From Chitinophagaceae bacterium (lineage in GTDB: Bacteria; Bacteroidota; Bacteroidia; Chitinophagales; UBA10324), in assembly GCA_016704325.1 (NCBI GenBank), contig JADJAG010000008.1, forward strand, positions 248,001 to 312,000: DNA of 64,000 nt. Direction: 5' to 3'. Position numbers and translations under genes: made by a program. Below the pieces are notes generated by a model, which was not told where the DNA came from, did not search any database, and worked only from the letters and a program-made list of their open reading frames with translations. Below are positions 51,675 to 60,904 of the stretch, piece by piece; position 1 is the first letter of the stretch; each line of letters starts with the position of its first letter.

Positions 51675-54600
51675 ATGAAACAACAACTGATTTACAACCA
51701 CCTGGTGCGTTGCTACAATCGTTCAAGACGAAAACTTCACAACCTTGCTACAGCAGGAAAAAACCTGCGCAAGCAAGGCATTTTGCAAAGGCGCATCACA
51801 CGATTATTTAAGACACTTACCGGACTGCAACGAACACTTAAATTGGGGATGGCGACGGCAGCACTGTCTGCCGGCATGCTGCTCTTTCAGCCCAATGCCG
51901 CTCATGCGCAAATAGCATTTGCTGCCGCGCAGGGCAATCCATTTGGGTTATCGAGTTTCGGATTTTATTCTTCTCCTACTTTTGTTGATCTGGATGCAGA
52001 TGGGGATATGGATATGATGACCAGTCAGGTGGACGGAAAGTTGTATTATTCCCGGAATGTCGGAACTGCCTCTGCCCCGGCATTTTCAGGTGCCCAGATT
52101 AATCCGTTTGGATTAACAGGCGGGGCCCACCCTTCATTTGCTGATCTGGATGGAGACGGCGATATGGATTTGATGGTAGGGGGATTAGTCTATTTTGAAA
52201 ATACAGGAACTGCTTCTGCTCCTGCTTTTGCGGCTGGACAATTCAATCCATTTGGCTTAACAGGTGAGTACTTGAGAGATCCCGCATTTGCTGATCTGGA
52301 TGCAGATGGTGATGTGGATTTAATGGTGGGAGGATATGAAGATCTTTGCTATTATCAGAATATAGGAACTGCTTCTGCTCCTGCCTTTGCCCCTGTACAA
52401 ATCAATCCATTCGGCTTAAGTAGTGTTTATTACTCAACTCCCGCTTTTGCTGATGTTGATGGAGATGGTGATATGGATCTAATGTCAGGATCGCTAGGAC
52501 AATACAATAATAAAAAATACTATTTTCAAAACACCGGTACACCTGCTGCACCTGCTTTTGCTGCCGTGCAAATCAATCCTTTTGGATTAGGGGGTTCACT
52601 TTATAGTACTCCTGTTTTTGTAGATCTCGATAATGATGGGGATATGGATTTTATGCAGGGGGGATACTCAGGTGTCTTTATCTATAATCAGAATACTGCT
52701 TTTTGTTCCGGTTTAGCAGTTTATCCTGATGCCGATGGCGACCAATATGGCAATCCGGTAAACAGCAATGTAGCCAATGATTGCATTGTGCCAACCGGGT
52801 ATGTGACTATTAGCGGCGATTGCAATGATAACAATCCATTGATTAAGCCGGGGGCATCGGAAATATTGGATGGAGTGGATGATAACTGCAATGGAATTAA
52901 TGATGACTTTACTTTTGTGCAAGTCAATCCTTTTGGATTGTCAAATCTTCCCGATTATCAGAATGGTATTGATTTTATTGATCTGGATGGAGATAACGAT
53001 ATGGATTTGATGGCAGGGGGATTTCTCTTTTTTGAAAATACAGGAACCGCTTCTACTCCTGCATTTATTCCTCCGCTTGACAATCCTTTTGGACTAACTG
53101 GCGGACAACTACCTTCATTTGCTGATCTAGACGGGGATGGCGATATGGATTTGATGGCACAATCTTATGACGCTGGAGGTACCAACTTAGAATATTTTGA
53201 GAACACAGGAACGGCTTCTATATCAGCATTTGCTCCTCCACTAACCAATCCATTTGGCATAATAAAGCTTTCGTGGCAAAACAACCTGGAAGAAGTTGTA
53301 GCAAACTTTGCTGATTTGGATGCTGACGGGGATTTGGATATGATAGAAGGAATCACGCGGTTTTATTCCTTCTCCAATGATAATTATGGATGGTATGGCA
53401 GTTTTCTTTATTATGAAAATGTAGGAACTCTTGCTGCTCCGGTTTTTGCTTCTCCGTTAATTAATCCATTTGGATTGTTTGGTATTGAATTTTCAAGACC
53501 AACTTTTGCCGATGTGGATAATGATGGGGATATGGATCTGTTGACAGGAAATTATTATTATTCTTATAAAATGGTCTATTTTCAGAACACAGGAAACGCA
53601 TCTTCTCCCGCTTTCACTAAAACTTCAATAAGTGGGCTTCCATCTACTGCTAGTTTTAGAGATTTTTCTTTCGCTGATCTGGATGCAGATGGGGATATGG
53701 ATGTGATGTCAGAATCTGGTTCTCTGTCCTATTATACAAACAATCATATTTCTTGTTCGGGTGGTACTACGGTGTATGCTGATACCGATGGCGACCAATA
53801 TGGCGATGCCTCAAATAGTTTGTTTGTGGCAGACTGCATAGTCCCTCCCGGTTATGTTGACGACAGTACCGATTGTGATGATGCAAATGCTGCCATTTAT
53901 CCCAAAGAGTGTGATGCCGACGATGGCATAGATGATAACTGCAATGGTATTGCCGATGATGGTTTCGGTGCTACCACCTACTTTACTGATGCAGATGGTG
54001 ATGGTTATGGCACAGGAACGGGAACTTCTTTATGCAGTAATCCCGGAACGGGCTATGCTACTAATAATACCGATTGCAATGATGCGGATGCTGCTGTTTA
54101 CCCCGGCGCAACGGAAGTTGAAAATGGCATTGATGATAACTGCAACGGCATTGTTGATGATGAAATCAACTGCATCGTACCCGCAAATCTATCTGCTACC
54201 AATATCACCGGCAACTCAGCCAAATTACAATGGGATGATCTTGTAACAGCTTTGGGTTATGCGATTAAGTATAACACGGATGGCGGTAACGATAAAGCAA
54301 AAGTTACCTACAGCAAATCCAATTCAAAACCTATCTCCGGATTGGCACCTAACACTACCTATTTCTGGAGGGTGAAGAGTGTTTGCTCAGAAGACCCAAA
54401 GGTTGCTACGGATTGGTCAGAGAAGCAATACTTCACAACAGCTCCTCTTAAAGTTGCAAATCAACAGGCAACAACTATGGAGTTGTACCCCAATCCCGTT
54501 GCTGACCAATTCACGCTGCACCTTCAGCTGCCTTCCCTATCCAACCAGGCCGCTGATATTTTCCTGCTGAACACTCTCGGACAAGTACTCTATTCAGCTC

Positions 54601-54731
54601 ATGCAACCGCCGGAAATGGTGTGCTTAATCAAGTGATTGCCATGCCGGCTACAGCAGCTTCAGGCTGGTATGTGGTGAGAGTGGTGTTGAGTGATCAGGT
54701 GATAGAACAGAAGTTATTGTATCAAAAGTAG
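51675..54731 (+). CDS. T9SS FG-GAP/VCBS repeat protein with basic leader
   Basis: The 1,018-residue protein has a roughly 60-residue basic N-terminus (LVRCYNRSRRKLHNLATAGK and QGILQRRITRLFKTLTGLQR) before a signal-like hydrophobic part (MATAALSAGMLLFQPNAAHA). FG-GAP/VCBS repeats (ADLDGDGDMDLMVGG, NPFGLTGG) follow, and probably bind Ca2+. MopE motifs (DADGDQYGN, DDNCNG), an fn3 domain and a T9SS domain (LYPNPVADQFT, GWYVVRVVLSDQV) complete it. The extended leader recalls long signal regions of autotransporter-type proteins. Its role may be to slow export. Confidence 0.85.
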   Translation: MKQQLIYNHLVRCYNRSRRKLHNLATAGKNLRKQGILQRRITRLFKTLTGLQRTLKLGMATAALSAGMLLFQPNAAHAQIAFAAAQGNPFGLSSFGFYSSPTFVDLDADGDMDMMTSQVDGKLYYSRNVGTASAPAFSGAQINPFGLTGGAHPSFADLDGDGDMDLMVGGLVYFENTGTASAPAFAAGQFNPFGLTGEYLRDPAFADLDADGDVDLMVGGYEDLCYYQNIGTASAPAFAPVQINPFGLSSVYYSTPAFADVDGDGDMDLMSGSLGQYNNKKYYFQNTGTPAAPAFAAVQINPFGLGGSLYSTPVFVDLDNDGDMDFMQGGYSGVFIYNQNTAFCSGLAVYPDADGDQYGNPVNSNVANDCIVPTGYVTISGDCNDNNPLIKPGASEILDGVDDNCNGINDDFTFVQVNPFGLSNLPDYQNGIDFIDLDGDNDMDLMAGGFLFFENTGTASTPAFIPPLDNPFGLTGGQLPSFADLDGDGDMDLMAQSYDAGGTNLEYFENTGTASISAFAPPLTNPFGIIKLSWQNNLEEVVANFADLDADGDLDMIEGITRFYSFSNDNYGWYGSFLYYENVGTLAAPVFASPLINPFGLFGIEFSRPTFADVDNDGDMDLLTGNYYYSYKMVYFQNTGNASSPAFTKTSISGLPSTASFRDFSFADLDADGDMDVMSESGSLSYYTNNHISCSGGTTVYADTDGDQYGDASNSLFVADCIVPPGYVDDSTDCDDANAAIYPKECDADDGIDDNCNGIADDGFGATTYFTDADGDGYGTGTGTSLCSNPGTGYATNNTDCNDADAAVYPGATEVENGIDDNCNGIVDDEINCIVPANLSATNITGNSAKLQWDDLVTALGYAIKYNTDGGNDKAKVTYSKSNSKPISGLAPNTTYFWRVKSVCSEDPKVATDWSEKQYFTTAPLKVANQQATTMELYPNPVADQFTLHLQLPSLSNQAADIFLLNTLGQVLYSAHATAGNGVLNQVIAMPATAASGWYVVRVVLSDQVIEQKLLYQK

Positions 54732-54748
54732 CTTAAGTGTTAAATTAT

Positions 54749-54776
54749 CCGGGCTGTGGAAAATACCACAGCCCGG
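54749..54776 (+). terminator. Intrinsic terminator
   Basis: CCGGGCTGTGG...CCACAGCCCGG, perfect 11-bp arms, 20 bases past the stop of the FG-GAP gene. Confidence 0.88.
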
Positions 54777-54927
54777 TAGTTGCTTTGATATCGCTGTTAC
54801 AAATGCGAATGGGTTTATGTTTCATTGATTAACTATACCTCCACTCTCCTACTATATCATCCGGTTAGTTTGACCCGGATCATATACCATCCTGATACCC
54901 GTCATTTAAAAATGGCATTCAGATAAT

Positions 54928-54935
54928 CATCTTTG
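54928..54935 (+). promoter_or_regulatory. -7-like box CATCTTTG
   Basis: CATCTTTG lies 33 bases before the ATG at 54968. Together with the ACCCGTCAT word upstream it matches the 37773 promoter. Confidence 0.55.
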
Positions 54936-54967
54936 ATCATCTATTCATTATTCAAAAATCATACAAT

Positions 54968-56461
54968 ATGAAAACTTTCAAACTATTACTCGCGCTGGTC
55001 ATCTCCTCCGGCTTGACCAGTAGCCGCGCACAAGACACCTGGACACAAAAAGCAGATTTCGGCGGTGGCGCAATAGCAGGAGCGGTAGGGTTTTCTATTA
55101 ACGACAAGGGTTACGTTGGCGCTTTCGGCACCGCAGCATTCTGGCAATATGATCCGGCATCCGATATTTGGACACAGATGGCAGACTTCGGAGGAGGATC
55201 AAGAGGCAATGCAGTTGGTTTTTGTATTGGTAGCAAAGGTTACCTGGGAACAGGTTCAAGTAATATTTCGCCATATCTCGCAAAAGATTTTTGGGAATAT
55301 GACCCCGAAGCAAATACATGGACTCAAAAAGCTGATTTTGGAGGAGGAGAAAGGTGCTGCGCAACTGGTTTTTCAATCGGAAACAAGGGGTTCATTGGTA
55401 CAGGCATTCCACTTGGGTATGGTGAATTGGTAGGAGATTTTTGGGAGTACGATCCTGTTACGGACCTGTGGACACAAAAGGCATATTATGGCGAAATGTA
55501 CGATGCTGTTGGTTTTACCATTGGCAACAAAGGTTACATTGGAGGCGGTAGAGATTGGTATGATTCGTTTGGTTACTTTACAGAGTACGATCCTGATGCA
55601 GATACATGGACTGGAAAGGCCGATGTAGGACGCAGAGCGGAAGCGGTTGGTTTTTCAATCGGCAACAAGGGATACATTGGCTTGGGTAACAATTTGCCTA
55701 CACCTTATGAAGATGAACACATTTTCAATGATATCCTGGAATACGATCCCGCATCAGATACCTGGTCGAAAGGAGTGATTTTTTTGGGTGGTGCAAGGTA
55801 TGCAGCTTTTGGATTCTCCATTGGAAGTAAGGGATATCTGGGAACAGGATATACCAATGTTGTTACAAAAGATTTCTGGGAATTTAATCCTGCAAAGCTA
55901 ATATGCACCGTTCCCGCTGACGAATCAACAGTAAACATCACCGGAACCTCCGCTAAATTGAACTGGGATATTGTTGGTGAGGCAAAGCGTTACAACATTC
56001 GTTACAGAGCGGCTGGAACTAATGAGTGGATAATACTTACAAATATAATATCCAACTCAAAAGTTATTTCCGGTTTAGTACCAAACACACTTTATTTCTG
56101 GCAGGCAAAAAGTATATGTTCCGCAATTCCAATTGTTTCTTCCGAATGGTCAGCAAAACAATCCTTCACTACCGGAGCATTCAGGTTGAGTGATGAACAA
56201 ACAGTATCACTTGATTTGTATCCCAATCCTGTTACTGAATCCTTCACATTGGATCTTCAACTCGGCACAACCACGGATCAATCAGCAACTATTTACCTGC
56301 TTAATGCACTTGGACAAACAGTTCATGCATCTATGGAGGTTGTGAATGGTGAATTAAACAAAGTAATCACCATGCCGGGCACTGCAACATCGGGTTGGTA
56401 TTTGGTTAGAGTGGTGTTGAGTGATCAGGTGATAGAACAGAAGTTGTTGTATCAGAAATAA
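54968..56461 (+). CDS. T9SS single-propeller protein
   Basis: The 497-residue protein has a signal peptide (MKTFKLLLALVISSGLTSSRA, cut A-Q), one six-bladed propeller (about 23-312), fn3 (312-402: TGTSAKLNWDIVGEAKRYNI) and a T9SS domain (414-497). Two blades lack the usual DFWEY form (FTEYDPDADTW, ILEYDPASDTW), but the count of six is kept. The leader and the upstream region closely match those of the 37773 gene, pointing to a recent duplication of the promoter-leader module. Confidence 0.85.
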   Translation: MKTFKLLLALVISSGLTSSRAQDTWTQKADFGGGAIAGAVGFSINDKGYVGAFGTAAFWQYDPASDIWTQMADFGGGSRGNAVGFCIGSKGYLGTGSSNISPYLAKDFWEYDPEANTWTQKADFGGGERCCATGFSIGNKGFIGTGIPLGYGELVGDFWEYDPVTDLWTQKAYYGEMYDAVGFTIGNKGYIGGGRDWYDSFGYFTEYDPDADTWTGKADVGRRAEAVGFSIGNKGYIGLGNNLPTPYEDEHIFNDILEYDPASDTWSKGVIFLGGARYAAFGFSIGSKGYLGTGYTNVVTKDFWEFNPAKLICTVPADESTVNITGTSAKLNWDIVGEAKRYNIRYRAAGTNEWIILTNIISNSKVISGLVPNTLYFWQAKSICSAIPIVSSEWSAKQSFTTGAFRLSDEQTVSLDLYPNPVTESFTLDLQLGTTTDQSATIYLLNALGQTVHASMEVVNGELNKVITMPGTATSGWYLVRVVLSDQVIEQKLLYQK

Positions 56462-56481
56462 AATATTCAAATATTATGATT

Positions 56482-56507
56482 CGAGCCCCGGAGTTATTCG
56501 GGGCTCG
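56482..56507 (+). terminator. Intrinsic terminator
   Basis: CGAGCCCC...GGGGCTCG, perfect 8-bp arms, followed by TGGTTTTA. The rest of the 400-base gap to the next gene has no coding sequence, and a TAACTTTA box (56872-56879) lies 32 bases before the next ATG. Confidence 0.85.
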
Positions 56508-56910
56508 TGGTTTTATGGGTAGACACAACATCTATCTTAGATGATTATTAGAACAACTTAGAAATGATTCTCCGGAAACAGCAAGTTCTTTAATCCCGGT
56601 TGGCACTTGAAAATCCAAAATAAAAAAGTACACTGACTTTAATTTCTGTGCTGTGCTCCTTTTTTCAATAAAATTATAGCCCTTTTCTATCGGAACATCA
56701 TTGCTAAAAATATGATTTGCCTTAGCAACCTTCCATGTTGGTAAGACATTTCAATTACCCTCCTACTCCACTTTAAGTTACTTACAAATGCTTTCAGACA
56801 CCTCTTACCTTTCTGATTCAAGTTATGCTAAAAACTGATCTGTATCATTTTAAGAGCAGCAATCATGATATTAACTTTACATATTTATTTATCCTTAAAA
56901 TATACTCGCT

Positions 56911-59085
56911 ATGAAAAAGCTATTAACTATTCTTATCATTTTACTTGCAGCCGGCTTAACCAGTAGCCGGGCACAAAATACATGGACACAAAAAGCGAAT
57001 TTCGGAGGAGTGGCTCGGTCAGCAGCTGTAGGATTTAGTATTGGAGACAAAGGATATATTGGTACCGGATATAATGGCAGCATGTTAAATGACTTTTGGG
57101 AGTATGACGTTACCAGCGATGTATGGACACAAAAAGCCAATTATGGCGGCACAAAAATGCACGGAGGAGCCGGTTTTTCCATTGGCAATAAAGGTTACAT
57201 TGGCATAGGTGGTGGCAACAGCATTTTTTACAAAGATTTCTGGGAGTATGATCCAACAACAAATACCTGGACGAAGAAAGCAGACTTTGGCGGATCAGCA
57301 AGATATGCTGTTATAAATTTCACTATTGGAAACAAAGGATACGTTGGTACAGGATTCAATGGTCAGTACTTGAAGGATTTTTGGGAATATGACCCGGCAA
57401 CTGATTTATGGACACAAAAGGCAGATTTTGGAGGTGGCAAGCGCATTTTCGCAGCCAGTTTTTCCATTGGAACCAAAGGTTATGCTGGAACAGGACAAGC
57501 TGAAGGCGTTACGCTTGTCAAAGATTTCTGGGAATACAATCCCTCCGCAGATTTGTGGACAAAGAAAGCTGATTTTGGAGGTACTGCCAGATTATTTGCA
57601 GCTGGCTTCTCTATCGGCAATAAAGGATTTATGGGTACCGGCTCTTATAGCTATTACAAAGATTTCTGGGAATATGATCCCGCTATCGATAATTGGACAC
57701 AGAAAGCTGATTATGGAGGAGGGGGGGTATATGCGCCCGTAGGTTTTTCAATTAACGGTAAAGGTTATTTAGGTACCGGTGAAAATGGTGCAGGCTATAA
57801 AGGTTTCTGGGAATACACGCCTGAAATCAATAACGCACTCGATTTTGATGGAGTTGATGACTATGTTCTTACCCCAGGAACTTTTGGAGGACCCGCATGG
57901 AAAGAGTTGACAGTAGAGGCATGGGTGTACTGTGATGCTATAACCGATTATTTTCAAGCTGTTTACGGAAGTAATGAATGGCCAGAAGGAACGTGGGTAC
58001 ATCTTCAGATGGAATCAGGGGGGAACAATGCAATTTTTTCGAATAAAGGTTGGATTGGATTACCTATCATTCCTCAAACTGCGGGTGTATGGAAACACGT
58101 TGCACTGGTGGCAAAATCAGGTGATTCCCGCATTTATGAAAACGGTATTCAGTTAGGGGCGACTGTCACTACTCAATTTCAATATATTCTGGCATCAAAC
58201 ACAATTAATATTGGGCGCGGATATAATTCCGTACGGCACATGAATGGCAAAATTGATGAATTAAGGGTTTGGAATGTAGCCCGCACACAAGCAGAGATAC
58301 AAGCCAATATGAATGTAAAAATTTGCGGTAACACCAGTGGCCTGTTTGCTTATTATCCTTTTGATCAGGGGATTTCAGGTGCAGACAATTCAGGACTTGT
58401 AATAGCAGATGATTTGTCTGATAATAACAACGATGGAACCCTCAACAATTTTGCATTGTCCGGCACCAACAGTAACTGGGTAGATGGCGCACCTGGCTTG
58501 ATGAATGATAACTGCGAAGTTACTGACTGTGCTATCCCTTCTATGCCAACTGTTTCAAGCATCACTTCCACTTCAGCCCAATTCAATTGGGATAATCTTC
58601 CAACAGCCCTGGGCTATGTGATTAAGTACAATACGCAAGATGGAAGTGGCACAGCCAAAGTAACTTACAGTAAATCCAACTCAAAACCCATTTCCGGATT
58701 AACACCAAACACTACCTATTTCTGGAGAGTGAAAAGTGTATGTTCAGAAGATCCGAAAGTTGTTTCTGAATGGTCAGAAAAATATTTCTTTACTACCCAT
58801 CCATTTAAAATCGGTGATGTCCAATCCAATTCTCTTACTATATATCCAAACCCTGTTTCGCAACAGTTCACTCTGAATATTGAATCAGGTTCAACCACTA
58901 ATCAATCAGCATCCATCCACCTGCTGAATGTTCTTGGCCAAACTATTTATTCCTCTCAGGAAATCGTGAATGGTGAGTTAACCAAAGTAATCACGATGCC
59001 GGGCACAGCAGCGTCGGGTTGGTATTTGGTAAGAGTAGTAATGAGTGATCAGGTGATAGAGAATAGATTGTTGTATCAGAAATAG
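56911..59085 (+). CDS. T9SS propeller protein with LamG domain
   Basis: The 724-residue protein has a signal peptide (MKKLLTILIILLAAGLTSSRA, cut A-Q), one six-bladed propeller (23-308), a LamG domain (309-530: ALDFDGVDDYVLTPGTFGG, LTVEAWVYCDA, IDELRVWNVARTQAEI), fn3 (537-627) and a T9SS domain (644-724). The LamG module is only distantly similar to that in 37773, so it was gained separately or has diverged. The fn3 module is closer to the 37773 and 51675 copies (KVTYSKSNSKPISG). Confidence 0.85.
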   Translation: MKKLLTILIILLAAGLTSSRAQNTWTQKANFGGVARSAAVGFSIGDKGYIGTGYNGSMLNDFWEYDVTSDVWTQKANYGGTKMHGGAGFSIGNKGYIGIGGGNSIFYKDFWEYDPTTNTWTKKADFGGSARYAVINFTIGNKGYVGTGFNGQYLKDFWEYDPATDLWTQKADFGGGKRIFAASFSIGTKGYAGTGQAEGVTLVKDFWEYNPSADLWTKKADFGGTARLFAAGFSIGNKGFMGTGSYSYYKDFWEYDPAIDNWTQKADYGGGGVYAPVGFSINGKGYLGTGENGAGYKGFWEYTPEINNALDFDGVDDYVLTPGTFGGPAWKELTVEAWVYCDAITDYFQAVYGSNEWPEGTWVHLQMESGGNNAIFSNKGWIGLPIIPQTAGVWKHVALVAKSGDSRIYENGIQLGATVTTQFQYILASNTINIGRGYNSVRHMNGKIDELRVWNVARTQAEIQANMNVKICGNTSGLFAYYPFDQGISGADNSGLVIADDLSDNNNDGTLNNFALSGTNSNWVDGAPGLMNDNCEVTDCAIPSMPTVSSITSTSAQFNWDNLPTALGYVIKYNTQDGSGTAKVTYSKSNSKPISGLTPNTTYFWRVKSVCSEDPKVVSEWSEKYFFTTHPFKIGDVQSNSLTIYPNPVSQQFTLNIESGSTTNQSASIHLLNVLGQTIYSSQEIVNGELTKVITMPGTAASGWYLVRVVMSDQVIENRLLYQK

Positions 59086-59106
59086 CATTTTCAATAATTA
59101 TTGATT

Positions 59107-59138
59107 GGACGGCGCAGCAATGGGCCGTCCCTTTTTTT
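59107..59138 (+). terminator. Intrinsic terminator
   Basis: GGACGGC...GCCGTCC, perfect 7-bp arms, then CTTTTTTT. Confidence 0.85.
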
Positions 59139-59456
59139 GAAACCTATTCAGATGAGAACTATCATTTACCTGTAAAATCCAGGTCATGTGAATTGTCTGT
59201 CTTGTATCGGAACTTTGTGTAGGGTTTAATATCTATTGAAATGAAAACGTATCCATTTCTGCTGTCCCATGTTCCAGTTCAGGGAAAGAATAATAGGTTA
59301 TCGCTTAATCCATATCAGGCTTACACTGCATGTTTTGTTATCAATTATCCAAAAAGATATTTATGCATGACGGGCTCAATATGCAACCTGTTTCTACTAA
59401 GTAAATTCTATTTTTCAACATGTATCAATTTACTATTATTCAAAAACATCATGATC

Positions 59457-60824
59457 ATGAAAACGAACTCACTTATTCTCGCATTTTTTCTACTCTCGTT
59501 CACGTATGCCTTCGGGCAAGATGAATGGACAACGACCAACTTATCTGCATACCGATATCAGATGGGGTCCACTGCACTCGGAAACAAAGTCTATTTCGGT
59601 GGTGGTAGTATTGTAACCGGAATTTCCAGTCTGGTAGATATATATGATATTAATAGTCAGCAATGGACATCCGACCATTTCGATATAGCACGGAGTTTTC
59701 CTGTTGCGGTAAGTTGCGGCAGTAAAGTGTTCTTTGCCGGAGGAATCCTTAGCAGCGGTGCAACCACCTCCTCTGTGCAAATTTTCGACACGCTTACCCA
59801 GCTATGGAGCAGCGCCCAGCTTTCACAAGCCAGGTTCAGCATGGCTGCAGTGAGCAAGGGCAACATGGTGGTATTTGCCGGCGGTGGAGATCTTTCAATG
59901 GAGAAGGAATACGCTGTAGTGGATATCTACAATACGGAAACAGACCAATGGACGACTGCCACGCTTTCCGAAGCGAGGGGAGCTATGGGCTCCACCGTAA
60001 TTGGTGAATTAGCCTTCTTTGCAGGAGGATTTAATTTTACGACAGGAACGGTTACTGATAAGATTGATATTTATAATTTCAGCACAGGCACCTGGTCTAC
60101 AGCGATGTTATCTGAACCAAGATTTTTTATCGGCGCTGTCACAGTTGGAAACAAAGCATTGTTTGCAGGCGGTTCGGATGCCAATGGGGTACCCAGCAGA
60201 AGGGTAGATATATATGATATTACCACCAATACATGGTCAATTGATTCTCTTTCCGTTGCAAGAGGTTTTTTGGAAGATGAAAATACAGCTTCCGTTTGCG
60301 GCAGAGCTTACTTCGTTGGAGGTATGACTATTGAAACAGAGAACTACACTTTTACCGGCGATTTTAATGTAATTGATATCTATGACGAAGTGAGCGGCAA
60401 CTGGTCAACGGGATCATTGCCTTATAATCTTTTCGACCATTCAGTTGCATCTGCAGGAAATCATCTCTTAATTGCGGGAGGCGGAACACTTTCAGGCGAG
60501 TATATCCAATTGCATGCACAGGTAAATATCCTGACATGTACTACTGTAAGTATTGAAGAGGTACCCAATCAATTAACTGCGGTTAACCTTTATCCTAACC
60601 CTGCCACTGGATTTATCACTTTCGATCTTGCCAAAGTTGCAGCAACAAAAGCGGAACTTTTCATCTACAACACCAGCGGAGTATTACGCATACAACTTCC
60701 TGTAACCCATTCAGCCCAACTTCAAATTTCAGTTGATGACATCGGCAGTGATGGCATGTATTTCTATACAGTGAGAACAGACGATCAGCAATTCTTTGCG
60801 GGGAAATTTATTATTCAACGCTAA
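59457..60824 (+). CDS. Kelch-type T9SS protein (second kind)
   Basis: The start at ATG 59457 gives a 455-residue protein with signal peptide MKTNSLILAFFLLSFTYAFG (cut near G-Q). Six Kelch-like units follow, with VDIYDINSQQW, VDIYNTETDQW, IDIYNFSTGTW and VDIYDITTNTW, and FFAGG between them. It differs from the WEYDP family. The C-terminal T9SS domain (LYPNPATGFITFDLAKV, ELFIYNTSGV, DDIGSDGMYFYTVRTDDQQF) is nearly the same as that of the next gene. The open frame extends upstream to 59241 (a GAACTTTG box at 59210-59217), so a 72-residue longer leader is possible but the extra part looks non-coding. Confidence 0.82.
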   Translation: MKTNSLILAFFLLSFTYAFGQDEWTTTNLSAYRYQMGSTALGNKVYFGGGSIVTGISSLVDIYDINSQQWTSDHFDIARSFPVAVSCGSKVFFAGGILSSGATTSSVQIFDTLTQLWSSAQLSQARFSMAAVSKGNMVVFAGGGDLSMEKEYAVVDIYNTETDQWTTATLSEARGAMGSTVIGELAFFAGGFNFTTGTVTDKIDIYNFSTGTWSTAMLSEPRFFIGAVTVGNKALFAGGSDANGVPSRRVDIYDITTNTWSIDSLSVARGFLEDENTASVCGRAYFVGGMTIETENYTFTGDFNVIDIYDEVSGNWSTGSLPYNLFDHSVASAGNHLLIAGGGTLSGEYIQLHAQVNILTCTTVSIEEVPNQLTAVNLYPNPATGFITFDLAKVAATKAELFIYNTSGVLRIQLPVTHSAQLQISVDDIGSDGMYFYTVRTDDQQFFAGKFIIQR

Positions 60825-60904
60825 TACTTGGTAAATGTTAAACGGGTTCAAACAAAAAAATACGGCGACAAAAAAATTGGTCAATCAGTTTAAACACTAA
60901 AGCT

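Noticed and set aside
59241..59456. 72-residue extension before the second-kind Kelch protein
   Set aside because: The extension contains no recognisable leader and has the composition of non-coding DNA, although a promoter-like box lies just before it.
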